Virus record (IMG/VR): IMGVR_UViG_3300022413_000223
Coordinates: 1-23,200 of that record
Source: a virus
Length of the DNA: 23,200 nucleotides
Strand: one strand, 5' to 3'
The notes under the pieces are model-generated. The model saw only the letters and a list, made by a program, of their open reading frames with translations. It searched no databases and was not told where the DNA came from. Of the stretch, positions 1 to 5,390 are shown piece after piece. The position numbers were made by a program, and so were the translations under genes. Each line of letters begins with the position of its first letter. The stretch's first letter is position 1.

Positions 1-28
1 CCTTGGGGATGGTTATGTGTCGCGTCAT
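1..28 (-). CDS. Start of an unidentified gene, cut by the window edge
   Basis: On the minus strand an ATG at 26-28 overlaps the TGA of the helix-turn-helix gene (ATGA), the same coupling seen at many junctions in this window. Only nine residues, MTRHITIPK, can be read before the edge. The overlap suggests it is cotranslated with the regulator gene. A product cannot be named. In such a position an integrase or another early regulator would be possible, but nothing in nine residues shows this. Confidence 0.4.
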
Positions 29-231
29 TCCGGCTCCGACTCTGCCCGCTTCCTCTCCACCCAGCCCACGACGTCGTCTCGAGTCCAGCGGCGGCGCGAG
101 ATGGGAATCGTGAACGAGGGCGGCGGGATTACGCCCTCGCGGATGTATCGCTTGGCGTGCTCTGAGCGCAGGGACGTGAGGCCCAGGTACTCGCACACCT
201 TGTGGAAGTCCCAGATGGTGTTGTCTGTCAT
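25..231 (-). CDS. Small helix-turn-helix protein, AlpA/excisionase-like
   Basis: This 68-residue protein has the shape of the MerR/AlpA/excisionase helix-turn-helix group: an N-terminal helix pair (about residues 6-33, with EYLGL and a recognition-helix segment ending IREG), then GVIPPP, a short basic wing (SRRRWTRDD, 45-53) and a final helix DVVGWVERKR. Such proteins bind DNA as excisionases or small regulators. I chose the ATG at 229-231 because the upstream in-frame ATG at 358-360 would add 43 residues without family similarity and run through the divergent promoter region into the opposite gene. An AGGA lies about 10 bases upstream. It faces the rightward operon, so it is the best candidate to act on the control region at 232-344. 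Direct evidence for that is lacking. Confidence 0.7.
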   Translation of the reverse strand: MTDNTIWDFHKVCEYLGLTSLRSEHAKRYIREGVIPPPSFTIPISRRRWTRDDVVGWVERKRAESEPE

Positions 232-240
232 GACGGGGGC

Positions 241-269
241 ATCCTGGACCGGATACGGACGGATGTCAA
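241..269 (-). promoter_or_regulatory. Candidate leftward promoter of the HTH gene
   Basis: Read on the minus strand there is a perfect -35 hexamer TTGACA (264-269), a spacer of exactly 17 bases and CAGGAT (241-246) as a weak -10 that keeps the -11 A and -7 T. The distance to the ATG at 231 would leave a very short leader. The AGGA inside CAGGAT could instead be read as the ribosome binding site. The matching element on the other strand (291-319) supports a promoter. Confidence 0.5.
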
Positions 270-290
270 CGGGTTTTATCGGAATCTCGC

Positions 291-319
291 TTGACCCGTC
301 GAGATTGGGGTGCCAGGAT
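291..319 (+). promoter_or_regulatory. Candidate rightward promoter of the early operon
   Basis: TTGACC (291-296), 17 bases, then CAGGAT (314-319). It has the same spacing and the same -10 word as the leftward element. It lies 25 bases before the ATG at 345 and faces the recombination operon. The -10 word is a poor sigma-70 match (three of six), so dependence on an activator or a phage or host alternative factor is possible. Confidence 0.5.
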
Positions 320-344
320 GCCGAACCCTGACGAAGGACGACTG

Positions 345-632
345 ATGAACCGACGAGCATTCTTCCGCGGCGCGCTGGGCTTGCTGGGCGCCGGCGCAGC
401 CATCAAGCAGGCTGCGGCTCAAGCGCCGTGCCCCGGCATCGATCCCACGGCGCCTGTCACATGGACCGCGCAGCAGCGCACATACACGCCAGCCTACCTC
501 AGCGCCGAGGGCAAGCGCTATTTCTCGACGCAGTACGACGCGGTTTGGATTGAGGAGGAGCTTCTTCTTGAGGGCCCGGCGGCGACGGGGAAGACGCAGG
601 CGATGATCCAGTTTCTGAGGGAAAGGCGATGA
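345..632 (+). CDS. Tat-leader-like small protein ending in a Walker A motif
   Basis: First gene of the rightward operon, 95 residues. The N-terminus resembles a twin-arginine signal: NRRAFFR (2-8), a hydrophobic stretch GALGLLGAGAAI, and an AxA-type site near AAAQA (23-27). The C-terminus carries EEELLLEGPAATGKT, a Walker A loop at 77-84 like that at the start of phage terminase or other P-loop ATPases, yet the protein stops 11 residues later, with no Walker B. The start at 345 has AAGGA six bases upstream; an in-frame ATG at 291 lies inside the promoter region. The stop overlaps the next start (ATGA). A secreted ATPase fragment makes little sense, so this may be a recombined remnant or a small protein with a chance P-loop. 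Function is unknown. Confidence 0.6.
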   Translation: MNRRAFFRGALGLLGAGAAIKQAAAQAPCPGIDPTAPVTWTAQQRTYTPAYLSAEGKRYFSTQYDAVWIEEELLLEGPAATGKTQAMIQFLRERR

Positions 633-817
633 GCGAGCAGCTTGTACCCGCCGAAGCAGTCCTCACGACCCTTCAGGTAGTCGCCGACTACCGCGCGTCA
701 GTCGAGCGCTTGCAGCGCGAGAAGCAGACGCGCGAGGCCGAGAAGAGCAGCCACGGCACCGCGCTCTTCCACATCGCCCATTCGCTAGGCTTCGATGAAG
801 GGGGATCCGAACCCTAA
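629..817 (+). CDS. Small protein of unknown function
   Basis: A 62-residue protein whose ATG overlaps the stop of the gene before (ATGA). The middle (about residues 20-42) is a charged, probably helical segment rich in Glu, Arg and Lys, followed by a short segment around FHIAHSLGF. No known domain is recognised. It belongs to the string of small accessory genes before the recombination set, and shares the same transcription unit by spacing. Confidence 0.55.
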   Translation: MSEQLVPAEAVLTTLQVVADYRASVERLQREKQTREAEKSSHGTALFHIAHSLGFDEGGSEP

Positions 818-832
818 CCAGGACCGCAACCC

Positions 833-955
833 ATGACCAAGCCAGACGACATTCCCGAGCTGTTCCTGTCCCTAGCTGCGGTGTTCGTGCTCGGCGGCGC
901 GCTCATCGCCTGCGCTGTGGCGTCATTCGCCATGAACATGTGGGGGGCGCTATGA
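833..955 (+). CDS. 40-residue single-pass membrane protein
   Basis: A short gene between two other operon members that fills what would otherwise be a gap. The protein starts MTKPDDIPEL and then has one long hydrophobic stretch (about residues 10-32, including AAVFVLGGALIACAVA), so it is almost entirely a membrane helix. An AGGAC lies about 10 bases before the ATG. The TGA at 953-955 overlaps the next ATG at 952, the coupling used throughout this operon, which supports it being real. Function is unknown. Small one-helix proteins in phage early regions often act on the host membrane, but nothing specific is visible. Confidence 0.6.
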   Translation: MTKPDDIPELFLSLAAVFVLGGALIACAVASFAMNMWGAL

Positions 956-1239
956 GCGCACCCAGCGACTGGGACGCCGTAACCAACCGCATCCGCATCG
1001 CAATCCGCAAGTACGTCGACTCGGACGGGTACGACATAGAACGATCGGTGTACGCGCTGTGCGAGGCCTACGACGTGCTCCTACGCCGCATCCAGTTCCT
1101 CGAGTCCCTGGCCCTGCAGCAGCACATGGGAATACTCGAGCTAACGGACGCCCTGAAGGGTCTAGCTGAGCGCGAGCCCGTAGCGAGGGAGGCATACCTT
1201 CGCGCCAAACACCAAGGCCTTTTGGAGGACATCATATGA
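952..1239 (+). CDS. Unknown protein, probably all-helical
   Basis: A 95-residue protein, start chosen at the ATG that overlaps the preceding stop (ATGA) rather than the in-frame ATG 12 bases upstream inside that gene. Segments such as NRIRIAIRKYV, ALCEAYDVLLRRIQFLESLAL and ILELTDALKGLAE suggest several amphipathic helices. There is no signal peptide and no recognisable catalytic motif. Its stop overlaps the next start in the same ATGA fashion. I do not recognise the family. Confidence 0.6.
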   Translation: MSAPSDWDAVTNRIRIAIRKYVDSDGYDIERSVYALCEAYDVLLRRIQFLESLALQQHMGILELTDALKGLAEREPVAREAYLRAKHQGLLEDII

Positions 1240-1616
1240 GCCGCGAGTACTGGCCCGAGGAATTAGACGACCCGCGCGACAGCGACGGGGACCACGCGCT
1301 CAACGAGCACCGCGAGCGGCCGATTACCGAGACCGTGCCCGACATCATCCGGCAGGCCATCTATCAACTCGAGATGGCCTGCAACGACCTGCAGGGCTCC
1401 ATCTCGGCCGTGAACTACGAGCGGCTCAGCGACGTCATGGGGCTCCTGCACCGGCTTGCGGGCTACCACTCGCTGCACGTGCGCCGGCGCTGCCTGCAGA
1501 CCGAGGACGAGGTGCGTGCAGAGCTCGACCGGCTAGCGCAGGGGGAGCCTGCATTCATCCGCTATGACCAAACCATGGGACCCGGTTGTGAGGACTGGGA
1601 CCCGACCATTGACTAG
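1236..1616 (+). CDS. Unknown acidic protein upstream of the ERF gene
   Basis: A 126-residue protein coupled to the preceding gene by ATGA. The first 40 residues are rich in Asp, Glu and Arg and look disordered. The middle (about 45-80: PDIIRQAIYQLEMACNDLQ, then SDVMGLLHRLAGYHSL) looks helical, and the C-terminus is again acidic and ends DWDPTID. No domain is recognised. It stops 10 bases before the ATG of the annealing protein, so it is part of the same operon. The G-rich run at its 3' end doubles as the ribosome binding site of the next gene. Confidence 0.6.
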   Translation: MSREYWPEELDDPRDSDGDHALNEHRERPITETVPDIIRQAIYQLEMACNDLQGSISAVNYERLSDVMGLLHRLAGYHSLHVRRRCLQTEDEVRAELDRLAQGEPAFIRYDQTMGPGCEDWDPTID

Positions 1617-1626
1617 GGGGGATACG

Positions 1627-2358
1627 ATGACAACAACGCCGGAACAGACGACGCCATTCGCGTTTAAGACGCGATTCGCGCCGCTATACCTGCTTATCGA
1701 GCAGGCCATCTCCGCGGGCTCCGACCCCGCGGTGGTCCAGCACATAGCCGCACTGATAGACGCAGAGCGGGAAGCGTCGCAGCGATGCGCACTGTACTCG
1801 GCGCTCAGCGCCTTCCAGGCTGAGTGCCCGAGCATCGAGAAGAACTCGACCGCGAACGTCATGATGAAGGGCGGCGGAACCTACAGCTACAACTACGCCG
1901 AGCTAGGAGACATCGCGGAGGCTATCCGCGAGCCGCTCGGTAAGCACGGGCTCTGCTACTTCTGGACCAGCAACCCCGACGGCGACGGCCGGCTGATATG
2001 CAAGTGCAGCGTGCGCCATGTCGAAGGGGGGTCCCTCGCCGCCACGTTCACCGCGCCAACCGACACGATATCGAAGATGTCGTCGCAGCAGGCCCAGGCC
2101 TCCGCGCTGACGTACGCCAAGCGCCAGTCGCTCGTCCAGGCCCTCGGGCTCGCGATGTGCGACGGGGACGACGACGGGGCGGCTCACGGGAGCGGTAAGA
2201 CACTCACAGAGGAGCAGGCCGCGGAACTCGATGCGCTGATTGACGCCAAAGGCGCCGACCGCCCGGCGTTCCTCAAGTACATGGGGACCGAGAACATCCG
2301 CGACATCCCCATGTCCCGGTTCCAGCACGCCAAACGCGCACTGGAGGCCAAGAAGTGA
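1627..2358 (+). CDS. erf: ERF-family single-strand DNA annealing protein
   Basis: A 243-residue protein with the ERF superfamily pattern: the YSYNYAELGDIAEAIREPLGKHGL block (about residues 86-109), a beta-rich central part, and SSQQAQASALTYAKRQSLVQALGLA (152-176) followed by an acidic run of Asp. Proteins of this family anneal complementary single strands in phage homologous recombination, often with an exonuclease partner. The C-terminal third (about 195-243) is a separate charged helical domain ending RALEAKK. The ATG at 1627 follows a G-rich Shine-Dalgarno-like run; an earlier in-frame ATG at 1564 would overlap the previous gene by about 50 bases and adds unlike sequence. The stop overlaps the GTG of the nuclease gene, so the two are made together. 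Confidence 0.88.
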   Translation: MTTTPEQTTPFAFKTRFAPLYLLIEQAISAGSDPAVVQHIAALIDAEREASQRCALYSALSAFQAECPSIEKNSTANVMMKGGGTYSYNYAELGDIAEAIREPLGKHGLCYFWTSNPDGDGRLICKCSVRHVEGGSLAATFTAPTDTISKMSSQQAQASALTYAKRQSLVQALGLAMCDGDDDGAAHGSGKTLTEEQAAELDALIDAKGADRPAFLKYMGTENIRDIPMSRFQHAKRALEAKK

Positions 2359-2960
2359 TAACCCTCGACTTCAAGCAGCGCTCGCCCGAATGGTTCAAGG
2401 CGCGGTGTGGGACGCCGACGGCTAGTCAGTTTAGCCGCATCGTCACGCCGACAGGGACGCGCTCGACACAAGCCAAAGCGTACATGGCCGAGCTCATCGC
2501 CGAGACGCAGTGCGGACCACTGGAGAGGTACTCCAGCGACTACATGGACCGCGGAACCGAGCTCGAGGGCGAGGCAATCGACTGGTACGAGTACACGACC
2601 GGCGCAAAGGTCGAAACCGTCGGTATGTGCGTGGCCGACGACCTCCGGGTCGCATGCTCGCCAGACGGACTCGTCGGCGATGACGCCGGGCTCGAGATAA
2701 AATGCCTGTCGCCGGCCAATCATGTGCTGGCACAGCTAGGCCCCGAGCCCGACAAGAAACACCGGCCCCAGATACAGGGCTGCCTGTGGATAACCGGGCG
2801 CAAGTGCTGGGACCTCCTCTACTACCACCCCGACATGGCTCCGGTTCTGCGCACGCAAGAACGAGACGAGAACTACATCGCAACCCTGGCCGGCCTGGTC
2901 TGGGAATTCCGCGAAGAACTCCACGTACAGCAGGAGCGGCTCGACAAATGGCACGCATAG
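2355..2960 (+). CDS. YqaJ-type recombination exonuclease
   Basis: A 201-residue protein of the YqaJ/lambda-exonuclease (PD-(D/E)XK) group, which degrades one strand of duplex ends to give single strands for annealing. Visible motifs: QRSPEWFKARCGTPTAS (8-24), RGTELEGEA (66-74, the conserved glutamate helix), SPDGLVG with D104, the E114-x-K116 pair in LEIKC, and the Q139-x-Q141 motif followed by LWITGR. All expected active-site positions are present, so it should be active. Translation starts at a GTG (2355) that overlaps the TGA of the annealing protein. Length is normal for the family. It overlaps the next gene by 13 bases. Confidence 0.9.
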   Translation: MITLDFKQRSPEWFKARCGTPTASQFSRIVTPTGTRSTQAKAYMAELIAETQCGPLERYSSDYMDRGTELEGEAIDWYEYTTGAKVETVGMCVADDLRVACSPDGLVGDDAGLEIKCLSPANHVLAQLGPEPDKKHRPQIQGCLWITGRKCWDLLYYHPDMAPVLRTQERDENYIATLAGLVWEFREELHVQQERLDKWHA

Positions 2961-3418
2961 ACTGGAGCAGCGAGGATCGCAAACAACTCGAGCCGGGCAC
3001 CTACCACGTCGAGGTGCTTACCGCCGAGGAGCGCACGAGCCGCAAGGGCGACACATACTTCAACGTCGGGCTCGGGGCCATCGACTTCGGGGGCCGCCGG
3101 CTCTGCTACGACAACATCATGCTCGAGGGCGGCGGCCGGTCCATGGGACAGGCTAAGCTCGTCGCCCTCGGAATCGAGAAGGGTACGCCAGAGGTGCACC
3201 CCGACTCGCTGATAGGCCTACGCGCCTACGCGTTCGTGTCGATTGAGGAGTTCAACGGCAAAAAGCGCCTGTCGGTCGACATCAGCCGCGGCTCACACTG
3301 CGGCTATTGGCTCGAGAGCGAAAAGGAGAACATCGAGGACCTGCACACCGTCGACGGGTTCACGCCCGACGAGAGCCCATTCGATACCCAAACAGCCGAG
3401 GACGACGTCCCCTTCTAG
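2948..3418 (+). CDS. Probable single-stranded-DNA-binding protein
   Basis: A 156-residue protein that starts inside the end of the nuclease gene. It begins MARIDWSS and continues with beta-rich segments (GTYHVEVLTAEERTSRKG, YFNVGLGAIDFGG, LRAYAFVSIEEFNGKKRLSVDI) of the kind seen in phage DUF669-like or OB-fold proteins next to recombinases. The C-terminus ends EDDVPF, very close to the acidic DDDIPF-type tip by which SSB proteins recruit partners. With ERF and YqaJ it would complete a recombination set: the nuclease makes single strands, this protein coats them and ERF anneals them. The assignment rests on position, fold-like pattern and tail, not on a clear family match. Confidence 0.65.
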   Translation: MARIDWSSEDRKQLEPGTYHVEVLTAEERTSRKGDTYFNVGLGAIDFGGRRLCYDNIMLEGGGRSMGQAKLVALGIEKGTPEVHPDSLIGLRAYAFVSIEEFNGKKRLSVDISRGSHCGYWLESEKENIEDLHTVDGFTPDESPFDTQTAEDDVPF

Positions 3419-3420
3419 CC

Positions 3421-3558
3421 ATGAAGAAGTACACGCTCACCGAAGAGCACCGATCGAACCATCGTTCAGGGATAACCATCAGCCTGCCCCGCGGCTGGTA
3501 CAAGGTCGCCTACCAGCAGGACTACGCAGCCGAGGAGCGGGCTCGAGTCCAAGACTAA
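3421..3558 (+). CDS. Small unknown protein (45 residues)
   Basis: The ATG follows the stop of the SSB-like gene by two bases. No Shine-Dalgarno sequence is seen, so it probably depends on translational coupling. The protein begins MKKYTLTEEHRSNHRSG, continues ITISLPRGWYKVAYQQDY and ends in a charged segment. The central part could form a short beta hairpin. I do not recognise the family. Tight spacing on both sides supports it as a real operon member. Confidence 0.5.
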   Translation: MKKYTLTEEHRSNHRSGITISLPRGWYKVAYQQDYAAEERARVQD

Positions 3559-3569
3559 TGGGAGGCGCC

Positions 3570-3740
3570 ATGCAAGACGCAACGTCGCGCTGGGCCCGCA
3601 TGGCCCAAGTGTCCGAGAGCATCGCAAAGAAGCTCGCAGAGCTGCGAGACGATAGAGAGCGCGCGGAGGTGGCAAAAGCCATCTGGGAAGCACACCGCCC
3701 GCGCCGCGAGAGTCAGGCAGGAGACCCTAAAAAGGGGTAG
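3570..3740 (+). CDS. Small charged helical protein, last gene of the rightward operon
   Basis: A 56-residue protein, largely one charged helix (about 10-45, VSESIAKKLAELRDDRERAE), with a basic tail ending GDPKKG. I chose the ATG at 3570 because GGGAGG lies four to five bases before it; an in-frame ATG at 3558 that overlaps the preceding stop is the alternative (60 residues). No family is recognised. It is followed at once by the hairpin that separates the two converging operons. Confidence 0.5.
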   Translation: MQDATSRWARMAQVSESIAKKLAELRDDRERAEVAKAIWEAHRPRRESQAGDPKKG

Positions 3741-3759
3741 TCCCATCTCTCCTACCCCC

Positions 3760-3797
3760 GGGCCCCGAGCGTTTCTCATGGGTTGCGCTTGGGGCCC
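3760..3797. terminator. Hairpin between converging operons, likely two-way terminator
   Basis: GGGCCCCGAGCG (3760-3771) pairs with CGCTTGGGGCCC (3786-3797): 12 bp with one G-U pair and a 14-base loop. It lies between the rightward stop at 3740 and the leftward stop at 3800, filling the intergenic gap. Neither strand has a clean run of T after the stem, so it is not a textbook intrinsic terminator. Confidence 0.6.
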
Positions 3798-3799
3798 AC

Positions 3800-4087
3800 C
3801 TATTTCACCTTTTGCTCGATGGACCGCAAGCGTGTCTCGACCCCCCTTAGGTTGCCCTTGATTTCGACAAGTTCGTCGCGCAGCCACTGGGGCGGCAGCT
3901 TCTCGAGAAGCCTGCGCTCGAGCGCAACACCGTCGGTGTGCGTGAATCTGTTGGACTCTATCTGTGTAATGCGCCACTCCTGACGGAGGGAGAACACAAT
4001 CAATCCAACAATCAACACGCGCGCGGCCCACTCGACGGTGTCCCAGGCGCGTCCGGTATCTGGTTGCTTCTTCGATGTTGTTGTCAT
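3800..4087 (-). CDS. One-helix membrane protein with coiled-coil tail, possible lysis protein
   Basis: A 95-residue protein. Residues 1-16 are polar, about 17-35 (TVEWAARVLIVGLIVFSL) form a membrane helix, and the rest is charged, with a likely coiled coil at about 72-95 (EIKGNLRGVETRLRSIEQKV). It is the last gene of the leftward virion operon, a common place for holins or inner-membrane spanins, and the topology fits either. No endolysin lies beside it, so a lysis role is inference only. It starts nine bases after the stop of the preceding gene with only a weak ribosome binding site. Confidence 0.6.
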   Translation of the reverse strand: MTTTSKKQPDTGRAWDTVEWAARVLIVGLIVFSLRQEWRITQIESNRFTHTDGVALERRLLEKLPPQWLRDELVEIKGNLRGVETRLRSIEQKVK

Positions 4088-4096
4088 ACCGAGCTT

Positions 4097-4933
4097 TCAG
4101 TCATCGACTAGATACCCCCACCATCCGCAGGAACCCTCAGAGCCGACAGCGTCCGGCCATGCCGTAACCTTGACGATTGACAAGGCCGGCACCGTCGCCG
4201 ATGCGGGTATTGGACCGGAGGCTGTCCCGCTGATGTAGGTAGTACCCTTAAAGCAGAAAACCCCCGGGATGAGGGTCCCGCCCATATCTGTTGACCGTAT
4301 CCGGAACGCGACCCGCTTACCTTGGGCCTCGGCGGCATGCCACTCCTGCAGCAGCAGCGTCTTTCCCAGCGGTACCATGCGGTGCGGAACTAGGGACTTG
4401 TTCCCCCCTAGCGCAATCATCTGGTACAGGTCGTTCGCGATGCTGCCGCCCTGTTTATAAATGGCGATGTTCCCCTCGGCGACTCCGTTCGATCCTGTCG
4501 TGAGAGCGTAGAAGTCGTTTACAAATCGGATGTTCGTCGCCGTCGTGTTCGTCGGAGTCGTTCCGGTGAGGACGATGTCCTCAGTTTGCTCCGCTCCGGT
4601 GTCGTCTAAATACTCGATGCGCGCCGTTCGTACCCCCGTGTTGATCGAGCTGTCTGCCGCACTATCCGATACGAAAGTCATCTGCTCACCGGATGCCGAT
4701 GGTGTAGGTAGGCGCACGGGACCATCGGGCGTGAAGTCCTGCCAGCGGCACACATCCTCGCCGTCGGCGTCCGTTCCGCCCGCCTCGTACTCGCCCATGG
4801 CCTCCACGATGGACCATCCCGGGACGAGCCCCGCCTGCACCTGTGTGCGGAAGTCGGTCGTCTGTAGCCCGCCCGTTGGGGACGACACCGGCAGCGGGTT
4901 GGGGACAAAGAAGTTGTACGGGCGGTGCGTCAT
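4097..4933 (-). CDS. Beta-rich virion protein, possible tail appendage
   Basis: A 278-residue protein, coupled by ATGA to the gene before it. It is rich in Thr, Gly, Ser and Asp. The central part (about 85-165) has the pattern of phage structural proteins with paired beta strands, such as TARIEYLDDTGAEQTEDIVL followed by TNIRFVNDFYALTTGSNGVA and NIAIYKQGG. The C-terminal third (CFKGTTYISGTASGPIPASATVPALSIV) again looks like beta strands. There is no signal peptide and no enzyme motif. Its place after the giant internal virion protein suits a fibre, spike or decoration component. Exact role is unknown. Confidence 0.6.
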   Translation of the reverse strand: MTHRPYNFFVPNPLPVSSPTGGLQTTDFRTQVQAGLVPGWSIVEAMGEYEAGGTDADGEDVCRWQDFTPDGPVRLPTPSASGEQMTFVSDSAADSSINTGVRTARIEYLDDTGAEQTEDIVLTGTTPTNTTATNIRFVNDFYALTTGSNGVAEGNIAIYKQGGSIANDLYQMIALGGNKSLVPHRMVPLGKTLLLQEWHAAEAQGKRVAFRIRSTDMGGTLIPGVFCFKGTTYISGTASGPIPASATVPALSIVKVTAWPDAVGSEGSCGWWGYLVDD

Positions 4934-5259
4934 GCTCGAGTCACCTCGATATAGGTGCCAATCACGTTAGCGACGCTGGCGTAGACCTTCACTGTACCTC
5001 CGGCTAATATCGTCCAGTCTGGGATGACCGACACCGGGCCCGAGAGGGCCGGTATGGTCATCACGAGTTCTTCCTCCGCCAGGGTGCTGTGCCACTGCAC
5101 TGTTAGGTCAGCATCAGACGCGGACTTATTGAACGCGTCCAGGCGGACACGGTTGAACGCCGGGCCAGGGGCCAAGAGGAGCTGGGCTGCCGCGCCCGAT
5201 GTGGTTCCCGTCACCAGGAAAATGCGGCCGTAGGGTGATGAAAGCGGCTTAGTCGGCAT
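4930..5259 (-). CDS. Small beta-rich virion-associated protein
   Basis: A 109-residue protein whose predicted strands (IFLVTGTTSGAAAQLLLAPG, NRVRLDAFN, DADLTVQWHSTL, LVMTIPALSG, GTVKVYASVANVIGTYIEV) suggest a small beta sandwich. GGAG lies seven bases before the ATG and the stop overlaps the next start (ATGA). It is probably made with the 278-residue protein and may be its partner in a tail appendage or a head decoration. No family is recognised. Confidence 0.55.
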   Translation of the reverse strand: MPTKPLSSPYGRIFLVTGTTSGAAAQLLLAPGPAFNRVRLDAFNKSASDADLTVQWHSTLAEEELVMTIPALSGPVSVIPDWTILAGGTVKVYASVANVIGTYIEVTRA

Positions 5260-5273
5260 GCTAGGCTCCGGAC

Positions 5274-5390
5274 GTGCTGCGCGTGATATGGCAGGAGCGG
5301 TGGGTCATTTTGGGAATCCTCGTCATCCTCTCCGCCATGGTGGCTTGCAACGTAGTCCTGCGTGGGCCCTATGACCCGCTCGAGCCGTAG
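5274..5390 (+). CDS. Doubtful small rightward ORF, lipoprotein- or membrane-like
   Basis: The 109-base gap between two leftward genes holds a rightward reading frame of 38 codons from GTG 5274 that would make a short basic and aromatic start (RVIWQERW), a hydrophobic segment VILGILVILSAMVA, a cysteine at residue 25 in a near-lipobox context (MVAC), and a short Pro-rich end. About 80 % of its third codon positions are G or C, similar to the real genes. Against it: strand opposite to its neighbours, no clear ribosome binding site, only GTG starts, and overlap with the 3' end of the giant gene. It could be a tiny spanin-like lipoprotein or simply chance. Confidence 0.25.
   Translation: MLRVIWQERWVILGILVILSAMVACNVVLRGPYDPLEP

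Larger units (their letters stand above)
238..322. repeat. Interrupted palindrome in the divergent control region
   Basis: GGCATCCTGG (238-247) and CCAGGATGCC (313-322) form a perfect 10-bp inverted repeat. GTCAA (265-269) and TTGAC (291-295) form a second 5-bp one. Both are centred on the same base, 280. Between these blocks the two halves hardly match. The arms contain the proposed -10 and -35 boxes, so they may be duplicated promoter elements or operator half-sites. Confidence 0.7.

Noticed and set aside
1903-2328. Leftward open frame of 141 codons opposite the ERF gene
   Set aside because: The ERF motif pattern is clear on the other strand; this frame is a shadow.
5261-5338. Leftward 25-codon frame in the gap after the giant gene
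   Set aside because: Very short, basic and polar with no recognisable feature; no good ribosome binding site. The opposite-strand frame is only slightly better supported.
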